Part shown: positions 1 through 10,075 of the stretch, one piece after another
How positions within the stretch are numbered: position 1 is the first letter of the stretch
Layout of the letters: each line of letters starts with the position of its first letter
Assembly: GCA_025560025.1 (NCBI GenBank)
Contig: CP048485.1
Span: 2,578,501-2,642,500, forward strand
Reading direction: 5' to 3'
From: Agrobacterium tumefaciens
GTDB taxonomy: Bacteria > Pseudomonadota > Alphaproteobacteria > Rhizobiales > Rhizobiaceae
Length of the DNA stretch: 64,000 nt
Notes under the pieces: generated by a model
What the model was told of the DNA's origin: nothing
The model's input: the letters and a program-made list of their open reading frames with translations, nothing else
Database searches by the model: none
Made by a program: the position numbers and the translations under genes

Positions 1-324
1 ACGATTACTGACATTCGCGACCTGCATTTCGAAGCCGAGCAAATCCATCGTCGAAGGAACAATGTCCAAATTCGGAACCGCTGTCGGAACCGCGACTTCG
101 GAGATGCCATTATCGCCCACCAGGAGATCGTAGGACGACAATTTGCGCTCTTTACGATCGATACCGAGCCCGGTGCTGGCATTACCCTGCGGATCAAGAT
201 CAATGATCAATACGCGCTCACCGATCGCCGCCAATGCGGTCGCCAGATTGATGGCCGTCGTTGTTTTGCCAACGCCGCCCTTCTGGTTTGCAACTGCGAT
301 AATCCGATTTTTCTCAAAGCTCAT
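1..324 (-). CDS. parA: Chromosome partitioning ATPase ParA (5' part only)
   Basis: This is the N-terminal 108 codons of ParA; the rest lies beyond the left edge. It starts at an ATG at 324. The deviant Walker A motif KGGVGKTT is at residues 15-22, and a Walker A' stretch (LIIDLDPQG) ends near residue 47. ParA ATPases use ATP-dependent DNA binding to move ParB-parS complexes and segregate the origin. The gene starts 19 bp after the rsmG stop codon, in the usual alphaproteobacterial order rsmG-parA-parB, so parB is expected just outside the window. Several parS-like sites within 22 kb support a chromosomal rather than plasmid ParA. Confidence 0.95.
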   Translation of the reverse strand, partial: MSFEKNRIIAVANQKGGVGKTTTAINLATALAAIGERVLIIDLDPQGNASTGLGIDRKERKLSSYDLLVGDNGISEVAVPTAVPNLDIVPSTMDLLGFEMQVANVSNR

Positions 325-343
325 GCCGCACCCGGTCAGTTCG

Positions 344-961
344 TCAGTGCCTTAAAATGAGGTTTCTGATTTCAAGAACAACAGAATCTGCCTCAATGAC
401 ACTCTGATGTTTTACCAGATCAAACTGCCAGCGGCCATGCGCTTTCTGCACTTCGGAATCATAATCCCGGCCTTTATTAAAATAGGCCTTGAGATGCGGA
501 TTATTCTTCGCCCAGGGATGGATATAGTCGAACAGCAAATCCAGCTCCGCAAGTGCTCTTGCGGAAACAGCGTCGCAGTCTTTTACCGTTTGCGGCGCTT
601 TTTCAATCCTGACTGGATGAACGGAGCCTCTTGCGCCGGTTTCCTTCAGCGCAATGCGCAGAAAGGCTGCTTTTTTATTGTTGCTTTCGACAAGATCGAC
701 CCAGCCGTCGCCGAGCTCGGCCAGGAAAATCGCGGTGATAACGCCGGGAAATCCACCGCCGCTGCCGAGATCGATCCATTTTTTAGGCTCAGGGGAGAGC
801 TGAAATATCTGCGCGCTATCGGCCACATGCCGGCTCCAAAGCTCAGTAAGAGTTGAAGGCGCCACCAGATTTGTGGTTTTATTCCACTTCTTGAAAAGCT
901 CGACAAAGTGCTCGAGTCTTTCCTGTGTTTCACGTGAAACACTCTGGCCGTTTATCTTCAT
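344..961 (-). CDS. rsmG: 16S rRNA (guanine527-N7)-methyltransferase RsmG
   Basis: This 205-residue protein is the normal length for RsmG (GidB), which methylates G527 of 16S rRNA using S-adenosylmethionine. The SAM-binding loop [10 protein letters not shown] is at residues 64-73, preceded by the family's RHVADS motif near residue 44. The gene sits 11 bp after the mnmG start and just before parA, the classic gidA-gidB-parA order. Codons 7-12 (S-V-S-R-E-T) contain a perfect 16-bp parS palindrome, so the N terminus carries a second, DNA-level function. The start at 961 fits the family N terminus. Confidence 0.96.
   Translation of the reverse strand: MKINGQSVSRETQERLEHFVELFKKWNKTTNLVAPSTLTELWSRHVADSAQIFQLSPEPKKWIDLGSGGGFPGVITAIFLAELGDGWVDLVESNNKKAAFLRIALKETGARGSVHPVRIEKAPQTVKDCDAVSARALAELDLLFDYIHPWAKNNPHLKAYFNKGRDYDSEVQKAHGRWQFDLVKHQSVIEADSVVLEIRNLILRH
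926..941. other. parS site 1 (perfect palindrome)
   Basis: TGTTTCACGTGAAACA is a perfect 16-bp palindrome, identical to the canonical bacterial parS consensus. It lies inside rsmG, codons 7-12, about 600 bp from the parA start. Confidence 0.95.
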
Positions 962-972
962 AGTCCGACTCG

Positions 973-2856
973 CTATTGGTGCATGCGCATTTTTTCATTT
1001 CGCGTTGCAGAGCTTTTCCGCAGCAGTGCGAGTAGCAGCGATATAGCAGCAGGCGTCATACCGTCAACACGGGCAGCCTGTGCAATGTTTTCAGGACGCG
1101 CCTTTTCCAACTTTTGTTTCAATTCGTTCGAAAGGCCGGACAAAGTCTGAAAATCGAAATCATCGGGGATTTTTCTATCCTCGTCTCGCTTGATATCGAC
1201 AATATCTGCACTCTGGCGCTGCATATAGACGGCATAGCTGGCCTCAATTTGCAAAACCTCAGAAACTTTGCTGTCAATCGATAGCAACTCAGGCCAATGC
1301 ACAGCAAGCGTCTCCAGGCTCATCTCGGGATAGGCGAGCAATTCATATACCGTGCGGCGCTGACCATCCTGATTTAGCTTCAATCCCTGTTTCGCTGCCT
1401 GAGACGGGCTGATGGACATGTTTCTCATCACCTCACGCCCCTTATCCAGATCCGAGAGGAAACCCGAGAAGCGCTCTTGCCTCTCACGACCAATGATGCC
1501 GGCAGCTTCACCAATAGGAGTTAGCCGCAGGTCGGCATTATCGACACGCAGTGAAAGTCGATATTCCGCTCTCGATGTGAACATACGATAGGGTTCGCTG
1601 ACACCTTTTGAGGTCAGATCATCGATCATCACGCCGATGTAGGATTCCGTGCGGCTGAAATAGATGACGTCAGCATCGCCAGCATAAAGCGAAGCGTTCA
1701 GCCCGGCCACAAGGCCCTGAGCGGCGGCTTCTTCATAACCCGTCGTTCCATTGATCTGACCAGCAAGAAATAACCCCGGAATTTTACGGCATTCCAGAGA
1801 GGGCTTAAGCTCCCGCGGATCGACATAGTCATATTCAATCGCGTAACCCGACTGAAGAATGGAAACTCTTTCGAGGCCCGGTATGGTGCGGATAAATTGT
1901 TCCTGAACGAATGCCGGAAGCGATGTCGAAATTCCATTTGGGTAGATGGTATGATCGTCCAGCCCTTCCGGTTCCAAAAATATCTGATGGCCATCGCGTT
2001 CGCCGAACCGGGTGATCTTGTCCTCTATCGACGGGCAATATCGCGGGCCTACCCCTTCGATCTGCCCTGAATACATCGCCGAGAGGTGAATATTGTCCTG
2101 AATGATCTTATGCCCGGCCGGCGTCGTCCGGGTCACACCACATTCGATCTGCGGATTGAGAATGTGATCCGTCATGAAGGAGAAAGGGATAGGATCCTCG
2201 TCAGCTGCCTGTCGATCCACCGCATTCCAGTCGATCGTACGGCCGTCGAGCCGGGCAGGGGTCCCCGTCTTCAACCGGCCCATGGCAAGACCCAGGCGCG
2301 AAAGCGTTTGCGAGAGGCCGAGGGATGGCTCCTCACCAACGCGACCGGCGGGAATCTTTTCGGAGCCGATATGAATGAGGCCACGCAAGAAGGTGCCACT
2401 GGTAAGCACAACAGCACCGCAATGAATCCGGCTACCATTTGCCATGATAACGGCAGAGACGCGATCACCAGCCATTTCGATATCGAAAGCATCACCCTCA
2501 ATAATCGTCAAATTCTCTATTGCGCTGATTTCGCACTGCATAGCCTCGCGATACAGACGTCGATCGGCTTGCGTGCGAGGACCACGAACGGCCGGACCTT
2601 TTTTGCGATTGAGCATACGGAACTGAATGCCTGCAGCATCCGCAACGCGGCCCATCAGCCCATCCAATGCGTCGATTTCTCGAACGAGATGTCCCTTACC
2701 AAGACCCCCGATCGCCGGGTTGCAGGACATGACGCCAATCGTTTCGCGCTTATGGGTAACGAGAGCGGTTTTAGCACCGTGTCGCGCAGCCGCAGCCGCG
2801 GCCTCGCTGCCGGCATGGCCGCCTCCGATAACAATGACATCGAATGACTGGTGCAT
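973..2856 (-). CDS. mnmG: tRNA uridine-5-carboxymethylaminomethyl modification enzyme MnmG (GidA)
   Basis: This 627-residue FAD protein is full length for MnmG, which works with MnmE to install cmnm5/nm5 groups on the wobble uridine of certain tRNAs. The dinucleotide-binding motif [12 protein letters not shown] begins near residue 10. The conserved SCNPAIGG and GTFLRG blocks follow, as does the [19 protein letters not shown] segment in the C-terminal half. It lies downstream of mnmE on the same strand with about 60 bp between them, and that gap carries a parS-like site. Confidence 0.97.
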   Translation of the reverse strand: MHQSFDVIVIGGGHAGSEAAAAAARHGAKTALVTHKRETIGVMSCNPAIGGLGKGHLVREIDALDGLMGRVADAAGIQFRMLNRKKGPAVRGPRTQADRRLYREAMQCEISAIENLTIIEGDAFDIEMAGDRVSAVIMANGSRIHCGAVVLTSGTFLRGLIHIGSEKIPAGRVGEEPSLGLSQTLSRLGLAMGRLKTGTPARLDGRTIDWNAVDRQAADEDPIPFSFMTDHILNPQIECGVTRTTPAGHKIIQDNIHLSAMYSGQIEGVGPRYCPSIEDKITRFGERDGHQIFLEPEGLDDHTIYPNGISTSLPAFVQEQFIRTIPGLERVSILQSGYAIEYDYVDPRELKPSLECRKIPGLFLAGQINGTTGYEEAAAQGLVAGLNASLYAGDADVIYFSRTESYIGVMIDDLTSKGVSEPYRMFTSRAEYRLSLRVDNADLRLTPIGEAAGIIGRERQERFSGFLSDLDKGREVMRNMSISPSQAAKQGLKLNQDGQRRTVYELLAYPEMSLETLAVHWPELLSIDSKVSEVLQIEASYAVYMQRQSADIVDIKRDEDRKIPDDFDFQTLSGLSNELKQKLEKARPENIAQAARVDGMTPAAISLLLALLRKSSATRNEKMRMHQ

Positions 2857-2905
2857 ATCCCTGCGCCCTATCTTAATTCATCAGCTTTGCCGCATCGGCA
2901 GCCAA

Positions 2906-2921
2906 TGTTTCACGTGAATCA
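2906..2921. other. parS-like site 2
   Basis: TGTTTCACGTGAATCA has one mismatch to site 1. It lies between mnmG and mnmE and overlaps the mnmE stop codon. On the minus strand it contains the 14-mer GATTCACGTGAAAC. Confidence 0.88.
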
Positions 2922-4247
2922 TTTTCCAATGCAGAATTCCGAGAAGATTACGCCGAGCAAATCTTCCACATCCACGCGGCCCGTAATACGCCCGAGTGAG
3001 GTCGCCGCGAGCCTCAAATATTCCGACCTTATCGCAAGGTCCATGGCTTCGGAATGGAGCGCATCACTAACATAATTCAGCGTCTCTTCAAGGCGTTTTT
3101 TATGACGCGCACGCGCGGGAACCAATGTCTGTCCAGCACCGACACGTTTCTCGATCTCACGCTTGATCGCTACACGCAGCTCATCCAGGCCGAGCCCTTC
3201 CCGCGCCGAAATAGACAGGTCAAAGCTCGCTTTAACAGCGGGAGAAAGTGCCGATTTGGTTCGCACCTGCAAAAGACGCTGGTTCGCAAGGGAGGTTAAG
3301 GATTGTTTCGGAATCGAATCATTGTCCCGCAACAACAAGATGAGATCAGCGGTTTCCGCCGTCATAACCGCGCGCCTTACGCCCTCCTGTTCGACCACAT
3401 CCTGCGTATCGCGGATTCCCGCTGTATCAAATATGCGAACCAGATAGCCATCAAGATTGAGATCGACACTTAAAACATCTCTGGTGGTACCAGCTATGTC
3501 GGTCACGATGGCCACGTCACGGCCGCTCAGGGCGTTCAGAAGAGTGGACTTGCCCGCATTGGGTTCCCCGACCAACGCCACCTTGAAGCCGTCACGGATG
3601 ATCTCACTATTCCCGCCGCTCCGCAGATGACCGGCAATTTCATCCCTAAGCTCAGATACCGAGTGCCAGACCTGGGACGCGACGGAATCCGGGATATCAT
3701 CTTCGTCGGCGAAATCGAGTTCCGCCTCGATCAACGCGCGCGCGCGAGTCAAACGGTTTGCCCAGCCATCATAAAGGGCCGACAATTTACCTGTACTCTG
3801 CTCCACGGCCAGGCGTCGCTGCATTTCCGTTTCCGCCTGCAACAGATCCGCAAGCCCCTCGATCTCGAGGAGGTCCATCTTGCCGTTCTCAAATGCGCGG
3901 CGGGAGAATTCACCCGCATCCGCAGGCCGGAGCCCCTGGAGATTTTCGAGTTCGGAAAAAATTGAAGCCATAACGGCGCGACTGCCGTGGCTGTGAATCT
4001 CGACGCAGTCCTCACCCGTAAAGGAATTTGGGGCAGGGAAAACAACCGTCAGCGCCTGATCGATTATATCTTCGTTTCGATCCCGAATCGAAGTCAGCGT
4101 GACCTGTCGGGGAGCAGGAGGCGCACGGCCGGTCAATATTTCCAGAGCCTCAAAGGCTTTTGGTCCGCTGATCCTGATGATGGCGACACCAGCCGGCAAA
4201 GCGCCGCTTGAAAGCGCGTAGATCGTATCGGCGGAAGCTGACATCAC
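2919..4247 (-). CDS. mnmE: tRNA modification GTPase MnmE (TrmE)
   Basis: This 442-residue protein has the MnmE layout: an N-terminal formyl-THF-binding domain (TIYALSSG, then SFTGEDCVEIHSHGS), a helical domain, an inserted G domain with P-loop GEPNAGKST, the DIAGTTRD G2/G3 region, and the C-terminal FCIGK motif whose Cys is required for modification. It partners with MnmG just downstream. The TGA stop codon overlaps the parS-like site at 2906-2921 by three bases. The start codon could be either of two adjacent ATGs (4247 or 4244). Confidence 0.96.
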   Translation of the reverse strand: MMSASADTIYALSSGALPAGVAIIRISGPKAFEALEILTGRAPPAPRQVTLTSIRDRNEDIIDQALTVVFPAPNSFTGEDCVEIHSHGSRAVMASIFSELENLQGLRPADAGEFSRRAFENGKMDLLEIEGLADLLQAETEMQRRLAVEQSTGKLSALYDGWANRLTRARALIEAELDFADEDDIPDSVASQVWHSVSELRDEIAGHLRSGGNSEIIRDGFKVALVGEPNAGKSTLLNALSGRDVAIVTDIAGTTRDVLSVDLNLDGYLVRIFDTAGIRDTQDVVEQEGVRRAVMTAETADLILLLRDNDSIPKQSLTSLANQRLLQVRTKSALSPAVKASFDLSISAREGLGLDELRVAIKREIEKRVGAGQTLVPARARHKKRLEETLNYVSDALHSEAMDLAIRSEYLRLAATSLGRITGRVDVEDLLGVIFSEFCIGK

Positions 4248-4267
4248 TCACCTCGTTTAAAACAGTC

Positions 4268-4297
4268 AAGCCGCATCCGAACAAACGGATGCGGCTT
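4268..4297. terminator. Hairpin between rho and mnmE
   Basis: A perfect 12-bp inverted repeat (AAGCCGCATCCG and its complement) encloses the 6-base loop AACAAA. It lies downstream of rho and 21 bp upstream of mnmE on the minus strand. The U-tract on that side is weak (a short TTTT about 8 bases later), so it probably ends rho transcription only partially. Confidence 0.7.
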
Positions 4298-4332
4298 TAA
4301 AGCTTAGTCGATGAATCCGGCTAAACTCCGAA

Positions 4333-5598
4333 TCAGGTATTCATGGACTCGAAGAAGTCCGAATTGGTCTTGGTCTGCTTAAGCTTGTCGATGAGGAATT
4401 CGATGGCGTCCATGGTTCCCATAGGTGCCAGAATTCGACGAAGCACGAAAATCTTCTGCAGGTCCTGGCGCGGCACCAGCAGGTCTTCCTTGCGCGTGCC
4501 GGACTTGAGAATATCGAGCGCCGGGAAAATGCGCTTGTCGGCAACCTTGCGGTCAAGCACGATTTCCGAGTTACCCGTACCCTTGAATTCTTCGAAGATC
4601 ACTTCATCCATACGGCTGCCTGTATCGATCAGTGCAGTCGCGATAATCGTCAGCGAACCGCCTTCTTCGATGTTACGTGCGGCACCGAAGAAGCGCTTGG
4701 GCCTCTGAAGCGCATTGGCGTCCACACCGCCGGTCAGAACCTTGCCGGAAGACGGAACGACCGTATTATAGGCGCGTCCGAGACGGGTGATGGAATCAAG
4801 CAGGATGACGACGTCGCGGCCGTGTTCGACCAGGCGCTTGGCCTTCTCGATGACCATTTCAGCGACCTGAACGTGGCGTACAGCGGGTTCGTCGAAGGTG
4901 GAGGACACAACCTCGCCCTTGACCGAACGCTGCATGTCCGTGACTTCCTCAGGGCGTTCGTCGATCAGCAGAACGATCAGATAACATTCCGGATGGTTTG
5001 CCGTGATGGAATGCGCGATGTTCTGCAACAGAACGGTTTTGCCGGTGCGCGGTGGCGCGACGATCAATCCACGCTGGCCCTTGCCAAGCGGTGCGACGAG
5101 ATCGATCACCCGCGAAGACAGATCCTTCGATGTCGGAACATCGAGTTCCATTTTGAAGCGCTCATTTGGATAAAGCGGCGTCAGATTGTCGAAGTGAACC
5201 TTGTGACGGATCTTTTCAGGATCGTCGAAATTGATCGTGTTGACCTTGAGAAGCGCGAAATAACGTTCGCCTTCCTTGGGTCCGCGGATCGGGCCTTCAA
5301 CGGTATCGCCGGTCTTCAGCGAGAAGCGGCGGATCTGCGAGGGCGAAATATAGATATCATCCGGACCGGGGAGATAATTCGCGTTAGCGGACCGCAGAAA
5401 ACCGAAACCGTCCTGCAGGACTTCGACGACGCCTTCGCCGATGATTTCGATGTCCTGGCTCGCGAGAACCTTGAGGATTGCGAACATAAGCTCCTGCTTG
5501 CGCATGGTGCTCGCATTTTCAACTTCCAGGGATTCAGCAAAAGTCAGCAAGTCGGTAGGCGATTTGCTCTTAAGTTCCTGAAGCTTCATTTCAGCCAT
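4333..5598 (-). CDS. rho: Transcription termination factor Rho
   Basis: This 421-residue protein is the usual length for Rho, the hexameric RNA-dependent ATPase that ends factor-dependent transcription. The N-terminal RNA-binding domain includes the cold-shock-like segment ending in [23 protein letters not shown]. The ATPase domain carries the P-loop APPRTGKT, and the Walker B region is [13 protein letters not shown]. The start is the ATG at 5598; a second in-frame ATG lies at 5589 and no strong Shine-Dalgarno separates them. About 180 bp separate rho from hemJ upstream. I see no defined regulatory element there, although rho leaders are often autoregulated. Confidence 0.97.
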   Translation of the reverse strand: MAEMKLQELKSKSPTDLLTFAESLEVENASTMRKQELMFAILKVLASQDIEIIGEGVVEVLQDGFGFLRSANANYLPGPDDIYISPSQIRRFSLKTGDTVEGPIRGPKEGERYFALLKVNTINFDDPEKIRHKVHFDNLTPLYPNERFKMELDVPTSKDLSSRVIDLVAPLGKGQRGLIVAPPRTGKTVLLQNIAHSITANHPECYLIVLLIDERPEEVTDMQRSVKGEVVSSTFDEPAVRHVQVAEMVIEKAKRLVEHGRDVVILLDSITRLGRAYNTVVPSSGKVLTGGVDANALQRPKRFFGAARNIEEGGSLTIIATALIDTGSRMDEVIFEEFKGTGNSEIVLDRKVADKRIFPALDILKSGTRKEDLLVPRQDLQKIFVLRRILAPMGTMDAIEFLIDKLKQTKTNSDFFESMNT

Positions 5599-5782
5599 GA
5601 AGGAAAGACCGTTTGATAATGTATTTGGGGGAGGGCGTGTTCGCGAATCAGATGCTGAGGGCGATACCGCAGATGACTGAATAATTCACATGCCACGAAG
5701 ATGAGTGAAGCGAAAATAGCGATTGAACACGGCCGCCGCAAGAGGAAAGCACGAATTCCGCGAAATTTATCGTTACCGCGTC

Positions 5783-6328
5783 TTAACCAAAGGGTTTCAC
5801 AACCACAAGTATGACGATGAGGATCATCAGCACGGTCGGAACCTCATTCATCAACCGCCAGTGACGGGCCGGTCTGGTATTTTCATCCCGCGCGAAACGT
5901 TTGGCGCTGCGGGTGAAATAAACATGGGTGATCGTCAAAATCACGACCAGTCCGATCTTCGCATGCAGCCAGCCGCCGGAAAAACCATAAACCGACCAGG
6001 CGAGATAAAGTCCCAGCACCCAGGATATCATCATCGCCGGATTCATGATGACCTTGATCAGCCGCTGTTCCATCACCTTGAAGGTTTCGGATTGCTGCGA
6101 ACCGGCCGGTGCATCGGTGTGGTAGATGAACAGCCGCGGCAGGTAAAAAATCGCCGCCATCCACGAAATCACCGCGATGATATGAAGCGCCTTGATCCAG
6201 AGATAAAGATCGGCGGGATCGGCGTAAAACAGCAAGGCGACAAATGCCGCAAAGACACCAAGTGCCACTCCGGCACGAAGTGCGGCCCTGTTTCCCGAAC
6301 GGGCGGAGGTCTGTTTCTCGTTGCTCAT
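5783..6328 (-). CDS. hemJ: Protoporphyrinogen IX oxidase HemJ (UPF0093 membrane protein)
   Basis: This 181-residue protein has about four membrane spans. It carries the HemJ signature around residues 46-70 ([26 protein letters not shown]), with the conserved His and a following region rich in Arg and Lys. HemJ catalyses the penultimate step of haem synthesis, oxidising protoporphyrinogen IX. Its ATG overlaps the hemE stop codon by 4 bp, so it is translationally coupled to another haem gene, which supports the assignment. A poorly conserved 40-residue N-terminal part precedes the first span. Confidence 0.9.
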   Translation of the reverse strand: MSNEKQTSARSGNRAALRAGVALGVFAAFVALLFYADPADLYLWIKALHIIAVISWMAAIFYLPRLFIYHTDAPAGSQQSETFKVMEQRLIKVIMNPAMMISWVLGLYLAWSVYGFSGGWLHAKIGLVVILTITHVYFTRSAKRFARDENTRPARHWRLMNEVPTVLMILIVILVVVKPFG

Positions 6329-7359
6329 GCCCCGGCTCCGAGAGCGCGCACCCGCTGCACCAGCCGCGTGACGTTTTCCGGGTCGGCCTGCGGGGTAATG
6401 CCATGACCGAGATTGAAGATCAGCGGACCCTGTCCGAGCCCCTCTAGCACTGCATCGATGCCATCCTGCAACGCCTTACCGCCCGCCACCATCAGCATCG
6501 GGTCCAGATTACCCTGCACCGGGCCTTCCTTCTGCAGATCGCGAGCGAAGCTGAGGGGCACAGACCAATCTAGCCCAATGGCGTCTGCACCCGTCTTGCG
6601 GCGATAATCCTTCAGAAGATAACCCGCCCCCTTGGCGAAAGCGATGATCTTTGCGGACGGACGACGGGCGCGCACAGAGGCAATAATCCGCGCAACCGGT
6701 TTTACCGCATATTCCTCGAATTCCTTCTCGCCGAGCACGCCAGCCCAGGAATCGAAAATCTGAACCGCATCTGCCCCAGCATCGATCTGCGCCACCAGAT
6801 AGTCTGCAGAAATATCCGCGAGGAAAGCGAGAAGCTTCTCCATCGCAACCGGCTCCTGATAACCGAAGAGCCGCGCTGGCGCCTGGTCAGGCGTTCCGTG
6901 CCCAGCAATCATGTAGGTGGCAACCGTCCAGGGCGCGCCGCAAAATCCAAGAAGGGTCGTCTCATCCGGCAATGTCGTGCGCAGGCGGGACACAGTCTCA
7001 AAAACCGGCGAAAGATGCGCAATGACATTCGCAGCATCCAGCCTGTCGATACCATTGACATCGATCGGGTCCATCGCCGGACCCTTGCCTTCGCTGAAGG
7101 ATACGTTCCGATCAAGTGCGTCCGGTATCACCAGAATATCGGAAAAGAGAATGGCGGCGTCGAGCCCGAACCGACGAATGGGCTGAAGGGTCACTTCGGT
7201 CGCCAGTTCGGGATTATAACAGAGATCAAGGAAACTGCCGGCGGTCTTGCGCGTTTCCCTGTACTCGGGAAGGTAACGCCCTGCCTGCCGCATCAGCCAT
7301 ATGGGCGGCGGTGTGACCGTTTGCCCGTTCAACACCTTTAAAACCTTGCGCTCGCTCAT
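6325..7359 (-). CDS. hemE: Uroporphyrinogen decarboxylase HemE
   Basis: HemE removes four carboxyl groups from uroporphyrinogen III to give coproporphyrinogen III. The signature [11 protein letters not shown] lies near the N terminus and the length (344 residues from the chosen start) is normal. The reading frame extends upstream to an ATG at 7389, but the start at 7359 (MSERKVL) matches where the family begins and follows a GGGTGG-like ribosome site. The gene borders the oriC region, and in Caulobacter hemE also flanks the origin with its promoter inside it. Confidence 0.95.
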   Translation of the reverse strand: MSERKVLKVLNGQTVTPPPIWLMRQAGRYLPEYRETRKTAGSFLDLCYNPELATEVTLQPIRRFGLDAAILFSDILVIPDALDRNVSFSEGKGPAMDPIDVNGIDRLDAANVIAHLSPVFETVSRLRTTLPDETTLLGFCGAPWTVATYMIAGHGTPDQAPARLFGYQEPVAMEKLLAFLADISADYLVAQIDAGADAVQIFDSWAGVLGEKEFEEYAVKPVARIIASVRARRPSAKIIAFAKGAGYLLKDYRRKTGADAIGLDWSVPLSFARDLQKEGPVQGNLDPMLMVAGGKALQDGIDAVLEGLGQGPLIFNLGHGITPQADPENVTRLVQRVRALGAGA

Positions 7360-7769
7360 GCCACCCAACTTCTCAAAAAATAAAATCAAAGAGATTTAAA
7401 AGATTTTCTATTTCTTAGAGTCTGTGGGTAGCAAGGATTAAAATCATTCCAGTCGAAATGCCGCAGTCGAGGAGTGTGACCGGTCTTTGCGGATATCATT
7501 TGATAGCCAGTTCTCCAACAACAGGGAGAACTAATATTTATTGAATGATTTCATTTATTTACCGCCTATGCGGAAAATATCCTGATCTGTGGATAGGCTG
7601 GGGAAAATTCTGGACAAGCCTTCATTCTTCCAACAATTCACAGGCACGCCGATGGTGATTGAAGCCACGTGCGGATTGTGGAAAAACACCACCTTATTCA
7701 CGTCGCGGCTCGGCCTTCAGGACAATTCGGAAGTTTGTCCCGGTTTATCAACAGCGGGAGAAAAACAGC
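7360..7769. other. Putative chromosomal replication origin (oriC)
   Basis: This is the largest gene-free interval beside the parA-side genes and lies between hemE and the DUF299/PPDK-regulator gene, the oriC position known from Caulobacter and Sinorhizobium. DnaA-box-like 9-mers, each one base off TTATCCACA or TTATTCACA, occur at 7588-7596 (CTATCCACA, minus), 7677-7685 (TTTTCCACA, minus), 7694-7702 (TTATTCACG, plus) and 7745-7753 (TTATCAACA, plus). Two AT-rich tracts, about 7376-7412 and 7531-7562, could unwind. An 8-bp-stem hairpin is at 7509-7532. Flanking genes diverge from this point. No replication data are available here, so the call rests on synteny plus motifs. Confidence 0.85.
7509..7532. 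repeat. Inverted repeat inside putative oriC
   Basis: AGTTCTCC (7509-7516) and GGAGAACT (7525-7532) form a perfect 8-bp stem around the loop AACAACAG. It directly precedes an AT-rich tract and is not followed by a T-run, so it does not look like an ordinary terminator. A protein-binding site or a structured strand in the origin is possible. Confidence 0.55.
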
Positions 7770-8591
7770 GTGGAGAACAAAAAAAGCTTCTTCCATTTGC
7801 ACCTGATTTCGGACTCGACGGGAGAGACTCTCATGTCGGCGGGTCGCGCCGTCTCGGCCCAGTTTCATGCCTCCATGCCCGTGGAACATGTTTATCCGAT
7901 GATCAGGAACCAGAAGCAGCTCGCCCAGGTGGTTGACCTTATCGACAAGGAACCCGGCATCGTCCTCTATACCATCGTTGACCAGCAGCTGGCTGAGTTC
8001 CTGGACTTACGCTGCCATGCGATCGGAGTACCCTGTGTCAACGTTCTCGAGCCGATCATCGGCATTTTTCAGACCTATCTCGGTGCGCCTTCCAGACGGC
8101 GGGTCGGAGCGCAGCATGTCTTGAATGCGGATTATTTCGCACGGATCGAAGCGCTCAATTTTGCCATGGATCATGATGATGGGCAAATGCCGGAAACCTA
8201 TGACGAGGCCGATATCGTCATTATCGGGATCAGCCGCACATCGAAAACACCGACCAGCATCTATCTCGCCAACAGGGGAATAAAGACCGCCAATATACCC
8301 GTCGTTCCGAATGTGCCCCTGCCTGAAAGCCTTTATGCGGCGACTAGGCCACTGATCGTCGGTCTGGTTGCAACATCTGATCGCATATCGCAGGTGCGTG
8401 AAAACCGTGAACTTGGCGTCACCGGCGGATTTGACAGCGGGCGTTACACGGATCGCGCTACCATCATGGAAGAGCTGAAATATGCGCGTGCGCTCTGTGC
8501 CCGCAACAATTGGCCACTGATTGATGTTACGCGACGCTCCATCGAGGAAACGGCCGCGGCCATTCTTGCCCTTCGTCCGAGGACACGATAA
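7770..8591 (+). CDS. Pyruvate,phosphate dikinase regulatory protein (DUF299 kinase/pyrophosphorylase)
   Basis: This 273-residue member of the PPDK regulatory protein family is predicted to phosphorylate and dephosphorylate PPDK (or PEP synthase) on Thr using ADP and phosphate. Its opening ([15 protein letters not shown]) and P-loop-like [11 protein letters not shown] are diagnostic. I chose the GTG at 7770, preceded by GGGAG at 7755-7759, because that is where the family begins; the open frame runs upstream to an ATG at 7659 but that stretch overlaps origin motifs. It is the first rightward gene from oriC and heads the run ending with dnaQ. Confidence 0.9.
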   Translation: MENKKSFFHLHLISDSTGETLMSAGRAVSAQFHASMPVEHVYPMIRNQKQLAQVVDLIDKEPGIVLYTIVDQQLAEFLDLRCHAIGVPCVNVLEPIIGIFQTYLGAPSRRRVGAQHVLNADYFARIEALNFAMDHDDGQMPETYDEADIVIIGISRTSKTPTSIYLANRGIKTANIPVVPNVPLPESLYAATRPLIVGLVATSDRISQVRENRELGVTGGFDSGRYTDRATIMEELKYARALCARNNWPLIDVTRRSIEETAAAILALRPRTR

Positions 8592-8622
8592 TCCGGATCG
8601 CACCATTCGGAGAAGACAGTCG

Positions 8623-9222
8623 ATGAAACAAGAATTGATCCTCGCCTCGTCCAGCGCATCACGCCAAATGCTGATGCGCAATGCTGGGCTGATATTCTCG
8701 GCGATTCCCGCGGATATAAACGAGCGCGCGCTCGATGAAGAACTGGAAAGAAATGGCGCCAGTCCCGAAGACGTGGCACTCGAACTTGCCAGGGCCAAGG
8801 CGCTGGCGGTCAGTACACTCTATCCATCAGCGCTGGTTCTTGGATGCGACCAGACAATGGCGCTTGGCACCCGTGTTTATCACAAGCCGAAAACCATGGC
8901 GGAAGCCGAGGCGCACCTGCTGTCTTTGTCCGGCAAAGCTCACCGGCTGAACAGCGCCGCCGTTCTTGTCCGGGGAGCGGAAGTGTTATGGCAGACTGTC
9001 TCCAGCGCCGAACTCTCCGTACGAAATCTGAGCACTGAATTTATCGCCCGTCACCTGCAACGGGTCGGGGAAAAGGCCTTAAGTAGCGTTGGCGCCTACC
9101 AGCTCGAGGGTGAGGGAATCCAGCTATTCACCTCAATCGAGGGGGACTATTTCACCATTCTCGGCCTTCCGCTTTTGCCCCTATTAACGAAACTGCGCGA
9201 CATGGATGTCATCGATGGCTGA
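8623..9222 (+). CDS. maf: Maf-family nucleotide pyrophosphatase
   Basis: This 199-residue protein begins [14 protein letters not shown], the Maf signature (LASxSxxR), and contains [10 protein letters not shown] and the [20 protein letters not shown] block. Maf/YhdE/YceF proteins hydrolyse non-canonical or modified nucleoside triphosphates and influence septation. The ATG at 8623 follows a GGAGAAG ribosome site; the longer frame from 8521 lies inside the upstream gene. The 3' end overlaps aroE by 8 bp, suggesting coupled translation. Confidence 0.92.
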   Translation: MKQELILASSSASRQMLMRNAGLIFSAIPADINERALDEELERNGASPEDVALELARAKALAVSTLYPSALVLGCDQTMALGTRVYHKPKTMAEAEAHLLSLSGKAHRLNSAAVLVRGAEVLWQTVSSAELSVRNLSTEFIARHLQRVGEKALSSVGAYQLEGEGIQLFTSIEGDYFTILGLPLLPLLTKLRDMDVIDG

Positions 9223-10075
9223 TTCACGTGAAACATTAACCATAAATGCCTTCGTTGCCGGTTACCCGATCAAGCATTCCCGCTCGCCGATCATCCATTC
9301 CTACTGGCTGAAGAAATTTGGCATTTCCGGCTCCTATAAGGCCGTGGAGGTCAAGCCGGACGATTTCCCGAATTTCATTGCGACAATAAGGGCGCAGGGG
9401 CCGGGATCCGCCGTCGGCGGAAATGTCACCATCCCGCACAAGGAAGCCGCCTACAGGCTCGCGGATAGCCCTGATGAGGTGGCAGAAGAACTGGGTGCCG
9501 CAAACACCATCTGGATGGAAGAGGGCAAGCTTCGCGCCACCAATACCGATGGCTACGGTTTCGTCTCCAATCTCGATGAGCGCCACGCGGGGTGGGATAA
9601 AACTGACCGGGCAGTGGTGTTCGGAGCTGGCGGTGCCAGCCGCGCCGTGGTCCAGTCCTTGCGGGACCGCGGCATTGCTGAAATCCATATTCTGAACCGC
9701 ACGGTGGAACGGGCCCGGGAACTGGCCGACCGTTTTGGCCCAAGGGTCTTCTCCCATCCCCAAGGCGCACTTCACGAGGTCATGCAGGGTGCCGGCCTTT
9801 TCGTGAACACCACATCACTCGGAATGGATGGGACCGAAGCGCCAGACCTGGATTTCTCACCGCTCGCCGAAAATGCCGTCGTGACGGATATCGTTTATGT
9901 GCCCTTGATAACGCCCATCCTGCAGATGGCGCAAGCGCAGGGCATTGCGACTGTTGACGGGCTTGGCATGCTTCTTCACCAGGCTAAACCCGGCTTCAAG
10001 AGATGGTTCGGCCAGATGCCGGAGGTGGACGAAACCCTCCGCTCCCTCATCATCGCGGATATGGAAAAACATTGA
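9215..10075 (+). CDS. aroE: Shikimate dehydrogenase AroE
   Basis: This protein of about 286 residues reduces 3-dehydroshikimate with NADPH in the chorismate pathway. The shikimate-binding start [15 protein letters not shown], the NTDGYGF motif and the nucleotide-binding GAGGASRAV are visible. Two in-frame ATGs (9206 and 9215) precede the conserved region; 9215 is preferred. Codons 2-7 contain a parS-like sequence at 9220-9235. The stop codon shares one base with the coaE start. Confidence 0.95.
   Translation: MADSRETLTINAFVAGYPIKHSRSPIIHSYWLKKFGISGSYKAVEVKPDDFPNFIATIRAQGPGSAVGGNVTIPHKEAAYRLADSPDEVAEELGAANTIWMEEGKLRATNTDGYGFVSNLDERHAGWDKTDRAVVFGAGGASRAVVQSLRDRGIAEIHILNRTVERARELADRFGPRVFSHPQGALHEVMQGAGLFVNTTSLGMDGTEAPDLDFSPLAENAVVTDIVYVPLITPILQMAQAQGIATVDGLGMLLHQAKPGFKRWFGQMPEVDETLRSLIIADMEKH
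9220..9235. other. parS-like site 3
   Basis: TGATTCACGTGAAACA is the exact reverse complement of site 2. It overlaps the first codons of aroE and the maf stop codon. Confidence 0.88.

Noticed and set aside
7661..7676. CACGTG within the origin region as parS
   Set aside because: The flanks (GAAGC/CGGAT) do not match parS beyond the 6-bp core.
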